A DNA stretch of 64,000 bases from Actinoallomurus purpureus (GCF_024055795.1 NZ_JAMXMY010000017.1:62001-126000), one strand, 5' to 3'. Counted from the stretch's first letter, positions 42,306-52,160 are shown. Made by a program: numbers and translations. Notes: a model not told the origin generated them from the letters alone.

Positions 42306-42869
42306 TCAGGACGGTTCCTCTGTGCCGGGGAGATCCGCGTCGCGCTCGATGGCCCTGCCATGACCGTCGAGGGCCACGGCATCGAACCGCCACGGCTGCG
42401 CCTCCGAGGGCCAGGGCAGGAGATCCAGGAAGTAGCCGTTGGATTGCACGGCGACCTCGTGGCTGTGGCCGTCCTCGAAGTCGAGACGAACCGCCACCGC
42501 TCCGGGCCTGTAGATGTGCCCGGCCACGAACCAGCGGCCGCGGCGCAGCGTCTCCTCGATCACGATGAGCATGGGGAGCACGCCGGGCGGCCGGAATTCG
42601 GCGCTGTCGCCTTGGGTACTCCCCTTCTCGTCTCCGCCGTCGGCCGGGAGCTGGCGTAGGTAGATGAAAGTCCCGCCGGCCTCGTTGGGAGCTTCCCACC
42701 ATTCGATGACGTCTCCGGTGGGTGTCCGAAGTCGTGCCATCATGGCCGCCTGGTCGATGATGACCCGGAACATCGGCGAGGTGCGATCGAGCGCGTCCTG
42801 AACGAGCTCATCGCGGAATTTGCGGACGACGCCGGCGGGAATCCGGTCTGCGGGTTCTGACGTGGTCAT
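42306..42869 (-). CDS. Uncharacterised protein, beta-rich, DUF402-like in outline
   Basis: 187 aa from ATG 42869. I do not recognise it with certainty. It has FRVIIDQAAMMARLRTPTGDVIEWWEAPNEAGGTFIYLRQLP, a Gly/Asp linker, and LRRGRWFVAGHIYRPGAVAVRLDFEDG. Its aromatic end YFLDLLPWPSEAQPWRFDAVALD recalls proteins that bind nucleotides or lipids, but no motif proves it. Lies alone behind the nrdJ terminator. Confidence 0.62.
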   Translation of the reverse strand: MTTSEPADRIPAGVVRKFRDELVQDALDRTSPMFRVIIDQAAMMARLRTPTGDVIEWWEAPNEAGGTFIYLRQLPADGGDEKGSTQGDSAEFRPPGVLPMLIVIEETLRRGRWFVAGHIYRPGAVAVRLDFEDGHSHEVAVQSNGYFLDLLPWPSEAQPWRFDAVALDGHGRAIERDADLPGTEEPS

Positions 42870-43087
42870 GACGTCGAGCCTGGCGCCACCCCGTCGCCGA
42901 CAACATCGGGAAGATCCCTGGTGCGACCCTGAAATCATCGACGAACCCCGCACCGCCCGTGGAGGGAAAGTGGGGAACCAACGCGAGCCGCTTCCCCATC
43001 TGACAGGCTTCCAACGCTGAGGTCCGGCGTCTACCGCAAGCTCGGATCGGCTGCGCCGAAGGCGACAGCCGAGTCACCGAAGCACCA

Positions 43088-43123
43088 AGCGGGGGAGCCG
43101 ACGTCTCGTCGACTCCCCCGCTC
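43088..43123 (-). terminator. Terminator of the nrdR-nrdJ operon
   Basis: AGCGGGGGAGCCGACG (43088-43103) pairs with CGTCGACTCCCCCGCT (43107-43122), one mismatch and a very short loop. Placed 37 nt past the nrdJ stop. Confidence 0.85.
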
Positions 43124-43158
43124 TGACCTGCTATTTCACGCCTTAATGGCGCCCAGAA

Positions 43159-45978
43159 TCAGCTGCAGCCGCTGGTGGAGCCGCAGCCCTCGCAGACGTA
43201 GCAGCTGCCGGCCGGGCGCATCTTCGTGCCGCAGGTCATGCACAGCGGCGCGTCGGCCGTACGGCCCTGATGGCTCTCGATCAGCTCGGTCGAGGAGTGC
43301 GCCGCCGCGGGCGGCTCGGGCTCCTTGACCTTCGGCTGCTCGACCGGCACCGACTGGGCCAGCGACTCGCGGTCGACGTCCTCCTCGGCGTGCAGCGTCG
43401 CCGGGTCCTGTCCCGCCGCCTGGGCCGTCCGTTCCTCGGCCGAGAAGATCCCCAGCTCGGCGCGCGTCTCGTACGACAGGTGGTCCAGGGCCAGGCGACG
43501 GAAGATGTAGTCCATCATCGAGGTCGCCATCCGGATGTCCGGGTCATCCGTCATGCCCGCCGGCTCGAAGCGCATGTTGGTGAACTTCTCCACCCAGGTC
43601 TCCAGCGGCACGCCGTACTGGAGGCTGATGGAGATCGCCATCGAGAAGGCGTCCATGACGCCCGCCAGGGTGGAGCCCTGCTTGCCGAGCTTGAGGAAGA
43701 CCTCGCCGAGCCCGTTGTCGGGGTAGCTGGAGGCCGTCATGTAGCCCTCGGCACCACCGACGGAGAACCGGGTCACGGTCGCGGACCGCTGCTTGGGCAG
43801 GCGGGTACGGACCGGGCCGCGCTCGACCACCGGGGCCGGCGCCTCCACGACCTTCTCCTCGGTCTTCCTCTTGGACGCCGACAGCGGCTGGCCGACCTTG
43901 CAGTTGTCGCGGTAGATCGCGAGCGCCTTCAGGCCGAGCTTCCAGCCCTCGAAGTAGATCTTCTCGACGTCCTCGACGGCGGCCTGCTCCGGCATGTTCA
44001 CGGTCTTGGAGATCGCGCCGGACAGGAACGGCTGCACCGCGGCCATCATCCGCACGTGGCCCATCGGGCTGATGGCCCGCTCGCCCATCGCGCAGTCGAA
44101 GACCTCGTAGTGCTCGGCGCGCAGGCCGGGCGCGTCGACGACGTGGCCGTGCTCGGCGATGTACTCGACGACCGCCTCGATCTGCTCCTGCTGGTAGCCG
44201 AGCTTCTTGAGGGCGCGGGGCACGGTGTTGTTGACGATCTGCATCGAGCCGCCGCCGACCAGCTTCTTGTACTTGACCAGCGCCAGGTCGGGCTCGATGC
44301 CCGTCGTGTCGCAGTCCATCATGAGGCCGATCGTGCCGGTCGGCGCCAGCAGGGAGGCCTGGGCGTTGCGGTAGCCGTTCTTCTCGCCGAGCTTGAGGCA
44401 CTGCTGCCACTGCCTCGTGGCCTCGATGTGGACGGCCTTGTCCACCTCGTCGAGCGTGCGGATCTCGTCGTTGGCGACGGCGTGCTTGCTCATGACGCGC
44501 TTGTGCGCCTCGGCGTTGCGGGCGTAGCCCTCGTACGTGCCGACCGCGCCGGCCAGCTCGGCGGAGCGGCGGTAGGCCACGCCGGTCATCAGCGAGGTGA
44601 TGGCCGCCGCGAGCGTGCGCCCGCCCTCGGAGTCGTACGCGTGGCCGGTCGCCATCAGCAGCGCGCCCAGGTTGGCGTAGCCGATGCCGAGCTGGCGGTA
44701 CGCCCGCGTCGTCTCGCCGATCTTCTCGGTCGGGAAGTCCGCGAACGTGATGGAGATGTCCATCGCGGTGATGACCAGCTCGCTGAGCTTGACGAACCGC
44801 TCGACGTCGATGGTGTTGTCGTCGTTCAGGAACTTCAGCAGGTTGATGCTGGCCAGGTTGCAGGACGAGTTGTCCAGGCTCATGTACTCCGAGCACGGGT
44901 TGCTGGCCGTGATGCGCCCCGTCTCGGGGTTGGTGTGCCAGTCGTTGATCGTGTCGTCGTACTGGATGCCGGGGTCCGCGCACGCCCAGGCCGCCTGGGC
45001 GAGCTTGCGGAAGAGGTCCTTGGCGTCGACCTGCTGGATGGGCTCGCCGGTGCGGCGGGAACGCAGGCCGAAGGAGCCTCCCGACTCGACCGCCCGCATG
45101 AAGTCGTCCGAGACGCGGACGGAGTTGTTGGCGTTCTGGTACTGGACGCTGACGATGTCCTTGCCGCCGAGGTCCATGTCGAAGCCGGCGTCGCGGAGGG
45201 CTCGGATCTTGTCCTCTTCACGCGCCTTGGTCTCGATGAACTCCTCGACGTCCGGGTGGTCGACGTCGAGGACGACCATCTTCGCCGCACGGCGGGTGGC
45301 ACCACCGGACTTGATCGTCCCGGCGGAGGCGTCGGCGCCGCGCATGAAGGACACCGGTCCGCTGGCGGTGCCGCCGGAGGACAACAGCTCCTTGCTGGAG
45401 CGAATGCGCGAGAGGTTCACCCCCGAGCCGGAGCCGCCCTTGAAGATGACGCCCTCTTCCTTGTACCAGTCCAGGATCGACTCCATCGTGTCGTCCACGG
45501 ACAGGATGAAGCACGCGCTGACCTGCTGCGGGGAGGCCGTGCCGACGTTGAACCAGACCGGCGAGTTGAAGCTGAACACCTGGTTGACCAGGGCGTGCTT
45601 CAGCTCGTGGTCGAAGATCTCGGCGTCCTCCTCGGAGGAGAAGTAGCCGTTCTCGCGGCCCGTCTCGGTGTAGACGCCGACGACCCGGTCGACCAGCTGC
45701 TTGAGACTCCACTCGCGCTGCGGGGTGCCCACCGCGCCACGGAAGTACTTCGACGTGACGATGTTGACCGCGTTGACCGACCAGCTGTCGGGGAACTCGA
45801 CGCCTTTCTGCTCGAAGTTCACCGACCCGTCACGCCAGTTGGTCATGACGACGTCGCGCCGCTCCCACCGGACGTCGTCATACGGGTGGACGCCCGGCCG
45901 CGTGAAGATCCGCTCCATCTTCACGCCCTTGCGGCCCGTCTTGCCCCGTCGGGCTGAGCCGCTCACCGTCTCCGTCAT
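43159..45978 (-). CDS. nrdJ: Vitamin B12-dependent (class II) ribonucleotide reductase
   Basis: Converts ribonucleotides to deoxyribonucleotides using adenosylcobalamin, so it works with or without oxygen. 939 aa from ATG 45978 (GGGGG just before it), the length of actinobacterial NrdJ. Visible: NSPVWFNVG, GGSGSGVNLSRIRSS, NPCSEYMSLDNSSCNLASINL (active-site cysteine region, partly quoted), PTGTIGLMMDCDTTGIEPD, and the C-terminal CMTCGTKMRPAGSCYVCEGCG zinc/redox tail. Sits 74 nt after nrdR in one operon. Confidence 0.97.
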   Translation of the reverse strand: MTETVSGSARRGKTGRKGVKMERIFTRPGVHPYDDVRWERRDVVMTNWRDGSVNFEQKGVEFPDSWSVNAVNIVTSKYFRGAVGTPQREWSLKQLVDRVVGVYTETGRENGYFSSEEDAEIFDHELKHALVNQVFSFNSPVWFNVGTASPQQVSACFILSVDDTMESILDWYKEEGVIFKGGSGSGVNLSRIRSSKELLSSGGTASGPVSFMRGADASAGTIKSGGATRRAAKMVVLDVDHPDVEEFIETKAREEDKIRALRDAGFDMDLGGKDIVSVQYQNANNSVRVSDDFMRAVESGGSFGLRSRRTGEPIQQVDAKDLFRKLAQAAWACADPGIQYDDTINDWHTNPETGRITASNPCSEYMSLDNSSCNLASINLLKFLNDDNTIDVERFVKLSELVITAMDISITFADFPTEKIGETTRAYRQLGIGYANLGALLMATGHAYDSEGGRTLAAAITSLMTGVAYRRSAELAGAVGTYEGYARNAEAHKRVMSKHAVANDEIRTLDEVDKAVHIEATRQWQQCLKLGEKNGYRNAQASLLAPTGTIGLMMDCDTTGIEPDLALVKYKKLVGGGSMQIVNNTVPRALKKLGYQQEQIEAVVEYIAEHGHVVDAPGLRAEHYEVFDCAMGERAISPMGHVRMMAAVQPFLSGAISKTVNMPEQAAVEDVEKIYFEGWKLGLKALAIYRDNCKVGQPLSASKRKTEEKVVEAPAPVVERGPVRTRLPKQRSATVTRFSVGGAEGYMTASSYPDNGLGEVFLKLGKQGSTLAGVMDAFSMAISISLQYGVPLETWVEKFTNMRFEPAGMTDDPDIRMATSMMDYIFRRLALDHLSYETRAELGIFSAEERTAQAAGQDPATLHAEEDVDRESLAQSVPVEQPKVKEPEPPAAAHSSTELIESHQGRTADAPLCMTCGTKMRPAGSCYVCEGCGSTSGCS

Positions 45979-46052
45979 GACATCCCCCTTCTCGGGCACA
46001 CCAGGCCCACCTCCAGGATTACCCGTACAGCCCGCCGCGCCGGGCGCCGCCC

Positions 46053-46517
46053 CTAGGACCGGGCGTCGCCGCCGAACGCCGCGCGCAGTGATTCGATTTC
46101 CTTGGCGAAGTCGTCGAGCGTCTCGAACCCCCGGTAGACGGAGGCGAATCGCAGGTACGCGACCTCGTCGAGCTCACGGAGCGGGCCGAGGATCGCCAGC
46201 CCGATCTGGTGCGAGGGAATCTCGGCGTTCCCGGTCGCCCGGATCGCCTCCTCGACCCTCTGCCCGAGCATGGCCAGGGCGTCCTCGTTGACGGGACGGC
46301 CCTGACACGCCCGGCGCACTCCGGCGATGATCTTCTCCCGGGAGAATGGCTCGGTGACGCCGCTACGCTTGGCGACCATCATGAGCACCGTCTCCTGGGT
46401 GGTGAAGCGACGACCGCACTCCGGGCACGAGCGACGGCGCCGAATCGCGGCTCCGTCCTCGGCCGTCCGGCTGTCGATGACCCTGCTGTCGGTGTGGCGG
46501 CAGAACGGGCAATGCAT
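46053..46517 (-). CDS. nrdR: Transcriptional repressor NrdR
   Basis: 154 aa from ATG 46517: [17 protein letters not shown] with CxxC, then [13 protein letters not shown] completing the zinc finger, and the ATP-cone ([41 protein letters not shown]). It senses dATP/ATP and represses ribonucleotide reductase genes. First gene of the nrdR-nrdJ operon; two NrdR boxes precede it, so it is autoregulated. Confidence 0.97.
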   Translation of the reverse strand: MHCPFCRHTDSRVIDSRTAEDGAAIRRRRSCPECGRRFTTQETVLMMVAKRSGVTEPFSREKIIAGVRRACQGRPVNEDALAMLGQRVEEAIRATGNAEIPSHQIGLAILGPLRELDEVAYLRFASVYRGFETLDDFAKEIESLRAAFGGDARS

Positions 46518-46579
46518 GCCTCCGGACTCCTCCCCCTGACAGCGGGTCACGCGCCTTCTGCGCGAACCTCACCTTGTAA

Positions 46580-46626
46580 CCACAACTTATAGTGAACTAC
46601 ATCCATGTAACTACTAGATGTTGTGG
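46580..46626. promoter_or_regulatory. Pair of NrdR boxes upstream of nrdR-nrdJ
   Basis: CCACAACTTATAGTG (46580-46594) and CTACTAGATGTTGTGG (46611-46626; reverse complement CCACAACATCTAGTAG) share CCACAAC-WTMTAGTR. They face each other with centres about 31 bp apart, three helical turns, as NrdR pairs usually do. The minus-strand TATAAG inside box 1 could be the operon's -10. Confidence 0.88.
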
Positions 46627-47156
46627 TCCAACCGTAGAGCCCGACCGGGTCCATCGCAACCCACGCGGGACACCCGGCGGGAAGACGCCGCTCACGTGGC
46701 GATCCGCCGCCGTTCACCGGCGTGTCGCACCCTCCACCGGCCGCCGCGATCCACCGAATCGGCGCGGGACACCCTAGATCACCTGCGTAAACGCCACTGG
46801 CGGCCGCAACGGTGAAGTGGATCACATCGCGCGGGCACCCTGCGCGAGTCATGCCCCCAGGGGACCCCCAGCCTGCCATGGCCCTCCGGGCGACAGGTCG
46901 GCGGCCACCCCCTTCGCACCCCCCTACGGCGGACACCGGCCACCCTGTTCGCGCCCCACGAGAACCACCCCCTCCACGCCCCGCGACGACGGATGCCGAC
47001 GCCCGCGAGGACGGATGCCGCCCACACCCCATTCACACCCCCACGAGGACCGCCCCCTCCACGCCCCGCGAGGACGGATGGCGGCTGTTCCGCATCGGCC
47101 GGCGAGGGGCGCGCCAATGGCCCCGCCCTTCACGGATCCGGTCGCGGGAATTATCA
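46627..47156. other. Long gene-free region between nrdR and lexA with degenerate repeats
   Basis: No convincing gene. Pro/Arg-rich frames on both strands arise from repeated C-rich DNA. A 43-bp element at 46956-46998 recurs at 47041-47083 with about four mismatches, and shorter pieces (GCGAGGACGGATG) occur in between. Confidence 0.65.
46956..47083. repeat. 85-bp-spaced 43-bp direct repeat upstream of lexA
   Basis: Copies begin CCACGAGAACCACCCCCTCC (46956) and CCACGAGGACCGCCCCCTCC (47041) and continue to GACGGATGCCG / GACGGATGGCG. Four mismatches in 43. Spacing is 85 bp. Confidence 0.88.
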
Positions 47157-47172
47157 TCGAACGTATGTGCGA
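47157..47172 (+). promoter_or_regulatory. Distal SOS box of lexA
   Basis: TCGAACGTATGTGCGA fits TCGAAC-N4-GTTCGA with one mismatch. It is 57 bp upstream of the proximal box. Confidence 0.7.
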
Positions 47173-47213
47173 ACTAAAGGTCACATAGCCCGGACCGTAA
47201 TATTCCACATTTT

Positions 47214-47229
47214 TCGAACACCTGTTTGA
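47214..47229 (+). promoter_or_regulatory. Proximal SOS box of lexA
   Basis: TCGAACACCTGTTTGA fits the actinobacterial SOS consensus TCGAAC-N4-GTTCGA with one mismatch. About 90 nt before the lexA ATG. It accounts for LexA autorepression. Confidence 0.9.
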
Positions 47230-47318
47230 TCATTTCCCGTCGAAGCGATAACGTCCCTCTGGGAGCGAAATACCGGCGGCGGCGGCCCGTCACCGGGCAG
47301 ACATCCATCGGAGACACC

Positions 47319-48017
47319 ATGAGCAAGGTTTCGGAAATGCCGGACGGCCCACACGACGAGAGCGGGCTCACCACCCGCCAGCGCAAGGTGCTGGAAGTCA
47401 TCAGGGACTCGGTCCAGCGGCGCGGCTATCCCCCGTCGATGCGCGAGATCGGCGAGGCGGTCGGGCTGACCAGCACCTCGAGCGTGTCCCACCAGCTGCG
47501 CACCCTGCAGCGCAAGGGCTTCCTGCTGCGCGACCCCAACCGGCCGCGCGCCGTCGTCGTCCGCATGCCCGGATCCGCCGGAGTCCCCGCCGAGCCCGAC
47601 GAGTCGTACGACGCCGCCAACGGCCAGACCTCGACGCGTCCCGCTCCCGCGTACGTCCCGCTCGTCGGGCGCATCGCGGCGGGCGGTCCGATCCTCGCCG
47701 AAGAGGCGGTCGAGGACGTCTTCGCGCTCCCGAGGCAGCTCGTCGGCGAGGGCACGCACTTCCTGCTCAACGTCACCGGTGACTCGATGATCGAGGCCGC
47801 CATCGCCGACGGCGACTGGGTCGTCGTGCGCCAGCAGCCCGTCGCGGAGAACGGCGACATCGTGGCCGCGATGATCGACGGCGAGGCCACCGTCAAGACG
47901 CTCAAGCGCCGCGACGACAAGGTCTGGCTGATGCCGCACAACCCGGCGTACGACCCGATCCCCGGCGACGACGCCACCATCCTCGGACGCGTGGTCGCGG
48001 TCCTGCGCAAGATGTGA
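47319..48017 (+). CDS. lexA: SOS repressor LexA
   Basis: 232 aa from ATG 47319 (CGGAGAC before it). [56 protein letters not shown]. The cleavage site sits in [14 protein letters not shown] (Ala-Gly), and the serine protease domain has [18 protein letters not shown] (catalytic Ser) and ATVKTLKRR (catalytic Lys). All needed residues are present. It turns off SOS genes until RecA triggers self-cleavage. Confidence 0.97.
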   Translation: MSKVSEMPDGPHDESGLTTRQRKVLEVIRDSVQRRGYPPSMREIGEAVGLTSTSSVSHQLRTLQRKGFLLRDPNRPRAVVVRMPGSAGVPAEPDESYDAANGQTSTRPAPAYVPLVGRIAAGGPILAEEAVEDVFALPRQLVGEGTHFLLNVTGDSMIEAAIADGDWVVVRQQPVAENGDIVAAMIDGEATVKTLKRRDDKVWLMPHNPAYDPIPGDDATILGRVVAVLRKM

Positions 48018-48021
48018 TCCG

Positions 48022-48052
48022 ACCCGGGTCGGCGTTTCGCACCGACCCGGGT
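48022..48052. terminator. Shared terminator of convergent lexA and leuS
   Basis: ACCCGGGTCGG (48022-48032) pairs exactly with CCGACCCGGGT (48042-48052), 9-nt loop. Only 46 nt separate the two stops. Confidence 0.92.
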
Positions 48053-48063
48053 GGCTCCGCCCG

Positions 48064-50529
48064 TCAGGCGGGCACGATGTTCACGATCTTCGGAGCGCGG
48101 ACGATGACCTTGCGCACGCCCTGGTCGCCCAGCGCCGCCCGGACCTTCTCCGAGTCCAGGGCCAGTCGCTCCAGGTCGGCCCCGGCGATGTCCGGGGACA
48201 CCTCCAGGCGGTCGCGGACCTTGCCCGCCACCTGCACCACGCAGGTGACCGACTCCTGGACCAGCAGCGAGGGCTCGGCCGTCGGCCAGCCCGCCTTGGC
48301 CGCCGGGGCGACGCCGCCCAGCCGCTCCCACATCTCCTCGGCGGTGTACGGCGCGATCAGCGACAGCAGGACCGTCAGGGTCTCGGCCGCCTCCCGCACC
48401 GCCGGGTCTGCGGCGCCCGCACCCGTGTCGATGGCCTTGCGCGCGGCGGAGGTCAGCTCCATCATGCGCGCGATCACCACGTTGTAGCGGTGCGCCTCGA
48501 CCAGCCGGGTGACCTCGTCGATCGTCCGGTGCGTGACCTTGCGCAGCTCGATGTCGCCCGTGGCGGGATCGGCACCCGGCACGGACGTCACGTCGGCGGC
48601 CACGCGGAAGGCCCGCGCCAGGAACTTCACCGACCCCGACGGGGACATGTCGGCCCAGTCGATGTCGTCCTCCGGAGGCCCGGAGAAGAGCATCGTCAGG
48701 CGCACGGCGTCGACGCCGTACTCGGCGATCTGCTCCCCCAGGTCGACCAGGTTGCCCGTGGACTTCGACATGGCCGAGCCGTTCAGGATGACCTGGCCCT
48801 GGTTGACCAGCCGCTTGAACGGCTCGGTGAAGTCGACCATCCCCATGTCATACAGCACCTTGGTGAAGAACCGCGCGTACAGCAGGTGCAGGATGGCGTG
48901 CTCGACACCGCCGGTGTACTGGTCGGCCGGCATCCACCGGCGCACCTTCTCGGCGTCGAACGGCCCGTCGGCGTAGCCCGGCGAGCAGTAGCGCAGGAAG
49001 TACCACGAGGAGTCGACGAAGGTGTCCATCGTGTCGGTGTCCCGCGTGGCCGGGCCGCCACACTTGGGGCACGCGACGTTGACCCAGTCGGCGGCGGCCG
49101 CCAGCGGCGACACGCCCTTCGGGGCCAGGTCGGCACCGCGCAGGTCGTCCGGCAGGCGCACCGGCAGCTGGTCGTCCGGGACCGGAACCTCGCCGCACGC
49201 GTCGCAGTGGATGATCGGGATCGGCGTGCCCCAGAACCGCTGCCGGGAGATCAGCCAGTCGCGCAGCCGGTAGTTGACGGCGGCCTTGCCCAGGCCCTTC
49301 TCCTCCAGGACCTCGACGATCCGCGGGATGGCGGAGGACTTGGCCAGGCCGTTCAGCGGCCCGGAGTTGACCAGCTCGCCCTCGCCGGGGGTGGCGACCC
49401 CGGTCTCGGCCGGGTCCGGCTGCCCGGTCTGCACGACGACGCGGACCGGCAGGGCGAACTTGCGGGCGAAGTCCAGGTCGCGCTGGTCGTGGGCGGGCAC
49501 CGCCATGATCGCGCCGTGGCCGTACTCCGCCAGCACGTAGTCGGACGCCCACACGGGGATGCGCTCGCCGTTCACCGGGTTGACGGCGTGGCGGCCCAGG
49601 AAGACGCCGGTCTTCTCCCGGTCGGCGGACAGCCGCTCGATCTCCGACTCCCTGCGCACCGCGTCGCGGTAGGCCTCGAACTCCGCGCGCTGCTCCGGCG
49701 CGCAGATCTCATCGGCCAGCGGGGCGTCGGCGGCGACGACGAAGAAGGTCGCGCCGTACAGGGTGTCCGGCCGGGTGGTGTAGACGGTGATCGGATCGTC
49801 GCGCCCCTCGATCTGGAAGGCGACGTCGGCGCCCTCCGAGCGGCCGATCCAGTTGCGCTGCATCAGCAGCACCCGCTCGGGCCACTCCAGGCCCTTCATG
49901 TCGGCCAGCAGCCGGTCGGCGTACTCAGTGATCTTGAAGTACCACTGCGTCAGGACGCGCTTCTCGACGACGGCGCCACACCGCTCGCAATGGCCGTCCT
50001 TCACCTGCTCGTTGGCCAGCACCGTCTGGTCCTGCGGGCACCAGTTGACCTGCCCGCCCTTGCGGTAGGCCAGGCCGCGCTCGTAGAAGCGCAGGAACAG
50101 CCATTGGTTCCAGCGGTAGTACTCCGGGTCGGAGGTGTGCAGCCGGCGCGACCAGTCGAAGGCGATCGCGTAACGCTTGAACGACTCCGCCTGGGTGTCG
50201 ATGTTGGTGTACGTCCAGTCGGCGGGGTGAGAATTGCGCTTGATCGCGGCGTTCTCGGCCGGCAGACCGAAGGAATCCCAGCCGATCGGGTGCAGGACGT
50301 TATAGCCCTTCTGGAACCAGTAGCGGGCGATGACATCGCCGATCGCGAACGCCTCGGCGTGACCCATGTGAAGATCGCCGGAGGGATACGGGAACATGTC
50401 CAGCGCGTACTTGCGAGGCCGCTCATCACCGGGGTCCTCGCTCGCGGCGAAGGGCTTCAGTTCCTCCCACCGGGACTGCCACTTGTCCTGGATCGTCCGT
50501 GGGTCGTAGTTCTCGTCGGCGCCTGTCAT
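48064..50529 (-). CDS. leuS: Leucyl-tRNA synthetase
   Basis: Charges tRNA-Leu with leucine. 821 aa. Class I signature [10 protein letters not shown] (HIGH-like) near residue 54, editing-domain stretch [20 protein letters not shown], a zinc-type [24 protein letters not shown] segment, and [12 protein letters not shown] (KMSKS-like). ATG 50529 is preceded by GAGGAAC. A leucine leader peptide and terminator hairpin lie upstream, indicating control by leucyl-tRNA supply. Confidence 0.97.
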   Translation of the reverse strand: MTGADENYDPRTIQDKWQSRWEELKPFAASEDPGDERPRKYALDMFPYPSGDLHMGHAEAFAIGDVIARYWFQKGYNVLHPIGWDSFGLPAENAAIKRNSHPADWTYTNIDTQAESFKRYAIAFDWSRRLHTSDPEYYRWNQWLFLRFYERGLAYRKGGQVNWCPQDQTVLANEQVKDGHCERCGAVVEKRVLTQWYFKITEYADRLLADMKGLEWPERVLLMQRNWIGRSEGADVAFQIEGRDDPITVYTTRPDTLYGATFFVVAADAPLADEICAPEQRAEFEAYRDAVRRESEIERLSADREKTGVFLGRHAVNPVNGERIPVWASDYVLAEYGHGAIMAVPAHDQRDLDFARKFALPVRVVVQTGQPDPAETGVATPGEGELVNSGPLNGLAKSSAIPRIVEVLEEKGLGKAAVNYRLRDWLISRQRFWGTPIPIIHCDACGEVPVPDDQLPVRLPDDLRGADLAPKGVSPLAAAADWVNVACPKCGGPATRDTDTMDTFVDSSWYFLRYCSPGYADGPFDAEKVRRWMPADQYTGGVEHAILHLLYARFFTKVLYDMGMVDFTEPFKRLVNQGQVILNGSAMSKSTGNLVDLGEQIAEYGVDAVRLTMLFSGPPEDDIDWADMSPSGSVKFLARAFRVAADVTSVPGADPATGDIELRKVTHRTIDEVTRLVEAHRYNVVIARMMELTSAARKAIDTGAGAADPAVREAAETLTVLLSLIAPYTAEEMWERLGGVAPAAKAGWPTAEPSLLVQESVTCVVQVAGKVRDRLEVSPDIAGADLERLALDSEKVRAALGDQGVRKVIVRAPKIVNIVPA

Positions 50530-50589
50530 GGGTTCCTCGTCTGATTCGCACGGCTTCGGCTGGCGGATGACCGTGCCCCTTGCATGAGA

Positions 50590-50640
50590 ACGCCCCTCGC
50601 GCAGGAGGGGCTGCCGCGTCGACGCCTCGGGTCAACGCGG
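50590..50640 (-). promoter_or_regulatory. Attenuator of leuS: alternative hairpins
   Basis: Terminator stem GCCCCTC / GAGGGGC (50592-50598 with 50605-50611) is followed on the minus strand by GTTCTCAT. Upstream stem CCGCGTCGA / TCAACGCGG (50613-50621 with 50632-50640; wobble at one base) includes the stop of the leader peptide. A ribosome stalled at leucine codons would change which stems form. Inferred from layout. Confidence 0.72.
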
Positions 50641-50667
50641 CCGGCTGAGGAGCAGCCGAGATCGCAT
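50632..50667 (-). CDS. Leader peptide MRSRLLLSRPR of leuS
   Basis: ATG 50667 to TGA 50632-50634, 11 residues, with three leucine codons in a row (CTG CTC CTC). GAGG lies directly before the ATG, and GATAGT a few bases upstream may be the -10, so the mRNA could be nearly leaderless. Too short for gene finders. Together with the hairpin downstream it forms a classical transcription attenuation leader. Confidence 0.78.
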   Translation of the reverse strand: MRSRLLLSRPR

Positions 50668-50834
50668 ACCTCAAGACTATCGCAGAGGCAAGAACGCCGG
50701 GCGACGAAGCCGTTCGCCCGACCCGCGCCGACGCCCCTCGGGCCGATCGGCCGCCGTCCGCGACGCGCGCACGGCGGCGTCCGAGGCGGTGTGGCGGGGA
50801 GGCCGGTTCGCCGCTCCCCGAGGCCTCCTCCATG

Positions 50835-52082
50835 TCAGACGGTGTACGGCAGGCGCTTGATGCCGTTGATGAAGTTGGACAGCAGGCGGTCGGGTTCGCC
50901 GGTGGCGCGGATGCCCGGAGCCCGGCGGAACAGCTCACGGAACATCACCGTGATCTCCCGCCGGGCCAGGTGCGCGCCGAGGCAGAAGTGCGGGCCCGGG
51001 CCGCCGAAGCCGACGTGCGGGTTGGGATCCCGGGTGATGTCGAAGACCTCCGGGTCGGTGAAGACGGTCTCGTCCCGGTTGGCCGCCCAGTAGTAGAGGA
51101 GCAGCTTGTCACCGGCCGTGAACTCGTGGCCGTTGATCTCGGTGTCGCGGGTCGCGGTGCGCCGCATCCAGATGACCGGCGAGGCGTACCGCACGATCTC
51201 CTCGACCGCGCCGGGGATGTACCGCTCGAAGTCCGACGCGAGCAGCTCTCGCTGCCCGGGGTTCTCGCTGAGCAGGTGCAGGCCGGGGGCGATGGCGTTG
51301 CGCGTGGTCTCGTTGCCGGCGACGACCAGGAGGATGAAGAACGAGCCGAGCTCCTGGTCGGTGAGTGACTCGCCGTCGATGTTGGCGTTGACGAGGGCGG
51401 AGGTGAGGTCGCCGGTCGGGTCGTCGCGGCGCCGCCGGCCGAGCTCCTCGACGAGGTCCTTCAGGGTCTGTCCCGCGTCAAGGAGCTGCAACGCGACCTG
51501 GTCGGGCTCGTCGGGGACGAACTCGGTGTCGGCGCCCGCGAGGATGATGTTGGAGTTGTCGAAGACGGTCTTGTAGTGGCTCTCGTCGATGCCCATCAGG
51601 TCACAGATGATCTTCAGGGGGAGCCGGGCGGCCACATCGGTGACGAAGTCGCCGCCGCCCTTGGCCAGGACCTCCTCGACGACCTGCTCGGCGACGGCCT
51701 GCACCTGGTCCTCGAACCGCTGGATCATCCGCGGCGAGAAGGCCCGCGAGACGATCCGGCGGATCTTGGCATGGCGCGGGTCGTCCATACTGATCATTGA
51801 GCCGAAATACTCGCCGAGGTCGGCCGGCATGTCGGTGATGTTGATCGCGCCCTGCCCGGAGCAGAAGTCGGCCGGCCGGCGCGACGCCTCCACGACGTCC
51901 GCGTGCGTGACCAGCGCGTAGTAGCCGGGCCCCGCGGGCACGAAGGACAGCTCCGGCTCCCGGAAGAAGGCCGGCCGGGGCAGCCACCGCAACGTACGGA
52001 ACGCCGCGTGACGCTCGTCGAGCGGGCGCGCCCAGAAGTCCCAGTCGGTCAGATCGATCCCGTCGGGCCGGGTCTTGTCCAC
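50835..52082 (-). CDS. Cytochrome P450 (CYP124/125/142-like)
   Basis: 415 aa with the GTG start at 52082, chosen because GGAGGAG lies 7 nt before it; ATG 52097 and 52118 are alternatives. The I-helix has VVAGNETTRNA, the K-helix EEIVRYASPVIWMRR (ExxR as E-IVR), and the heme loop FGGPGPHFCLGAHLARREI with the cysteine ligand. The sequence resembles actinobacterial P450s that hydroxylate sterol or branched-lipid side chains; that is a family-level guess. A small inverted repeat AGAA-CGCGA-TTCT lies at the promoter. Confidence 0.9.
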   Translation of the reverse strand: MDKTRPDGIDLTDWDFWARPLDERHAAFRTLRWLPRPAFFREPELSFVPAGPGYYALVTHADVVEASRRPADFCSGQGAINITDMPADLGEYFGSMISMDDPRHAKIRRIVSRAFSPRMIQRFEDQVQAVAEQVVEEVLAKGGGDFVTDVAARLPLKIICDLMGIDESHYKTVFDNSNIILAGADTEFVPDEPDQVALQLLDAGQTLKDLVEELGRRRRDDPTGDLTSALVNANIDGESLTDQELGSFFILLVVAGNETTRNAIAPGLHLLSENPGQRELLASDFERYIPGAVEEIVRYASPVIWMRRTATRDTEINGHEFTAGDKLLLYYWAANRDETVFTDPEVFDITRDPNPHVGFGGPGPHFCLGAHLARREITVMFRELFRRAPGIRATGEPDRLLSNFINGIKRLPYTV

Positions 52083-52160
52083 GCCGCTCCTCCTCATTAG
52101 AACGCGATTCTGCTCCATTCTGCCAAAGTGACCACTTACGCGGGGTGGGATCCGTATGTG

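Noticed and set aside
42869-43087. Gene between the unknown DUF gene and nrdJ
   Set aside because: Only short frames without signals; the nrdJ terminator occupies its right end.
46592-47229. Several 60-160-aa ORFs in the nrdR-lexA interval
   Set aside because: They follow from C-rich repeats; none shows family features or start signals, and they differ between copies.
50590-50667. T-box riboswitch for leuS
   Set aside because: No T-box consensus or specifier stem-loop of that kind. The leader peptide with leucine codons explains the region better.
52083-52118. KstR-type steroid operator before the P450 gene
   Set aside because: AGAA-CGCGA-TTCT is an inverted repeat but lacks the AAC-N2-GTT core, so I do not call KstR control.
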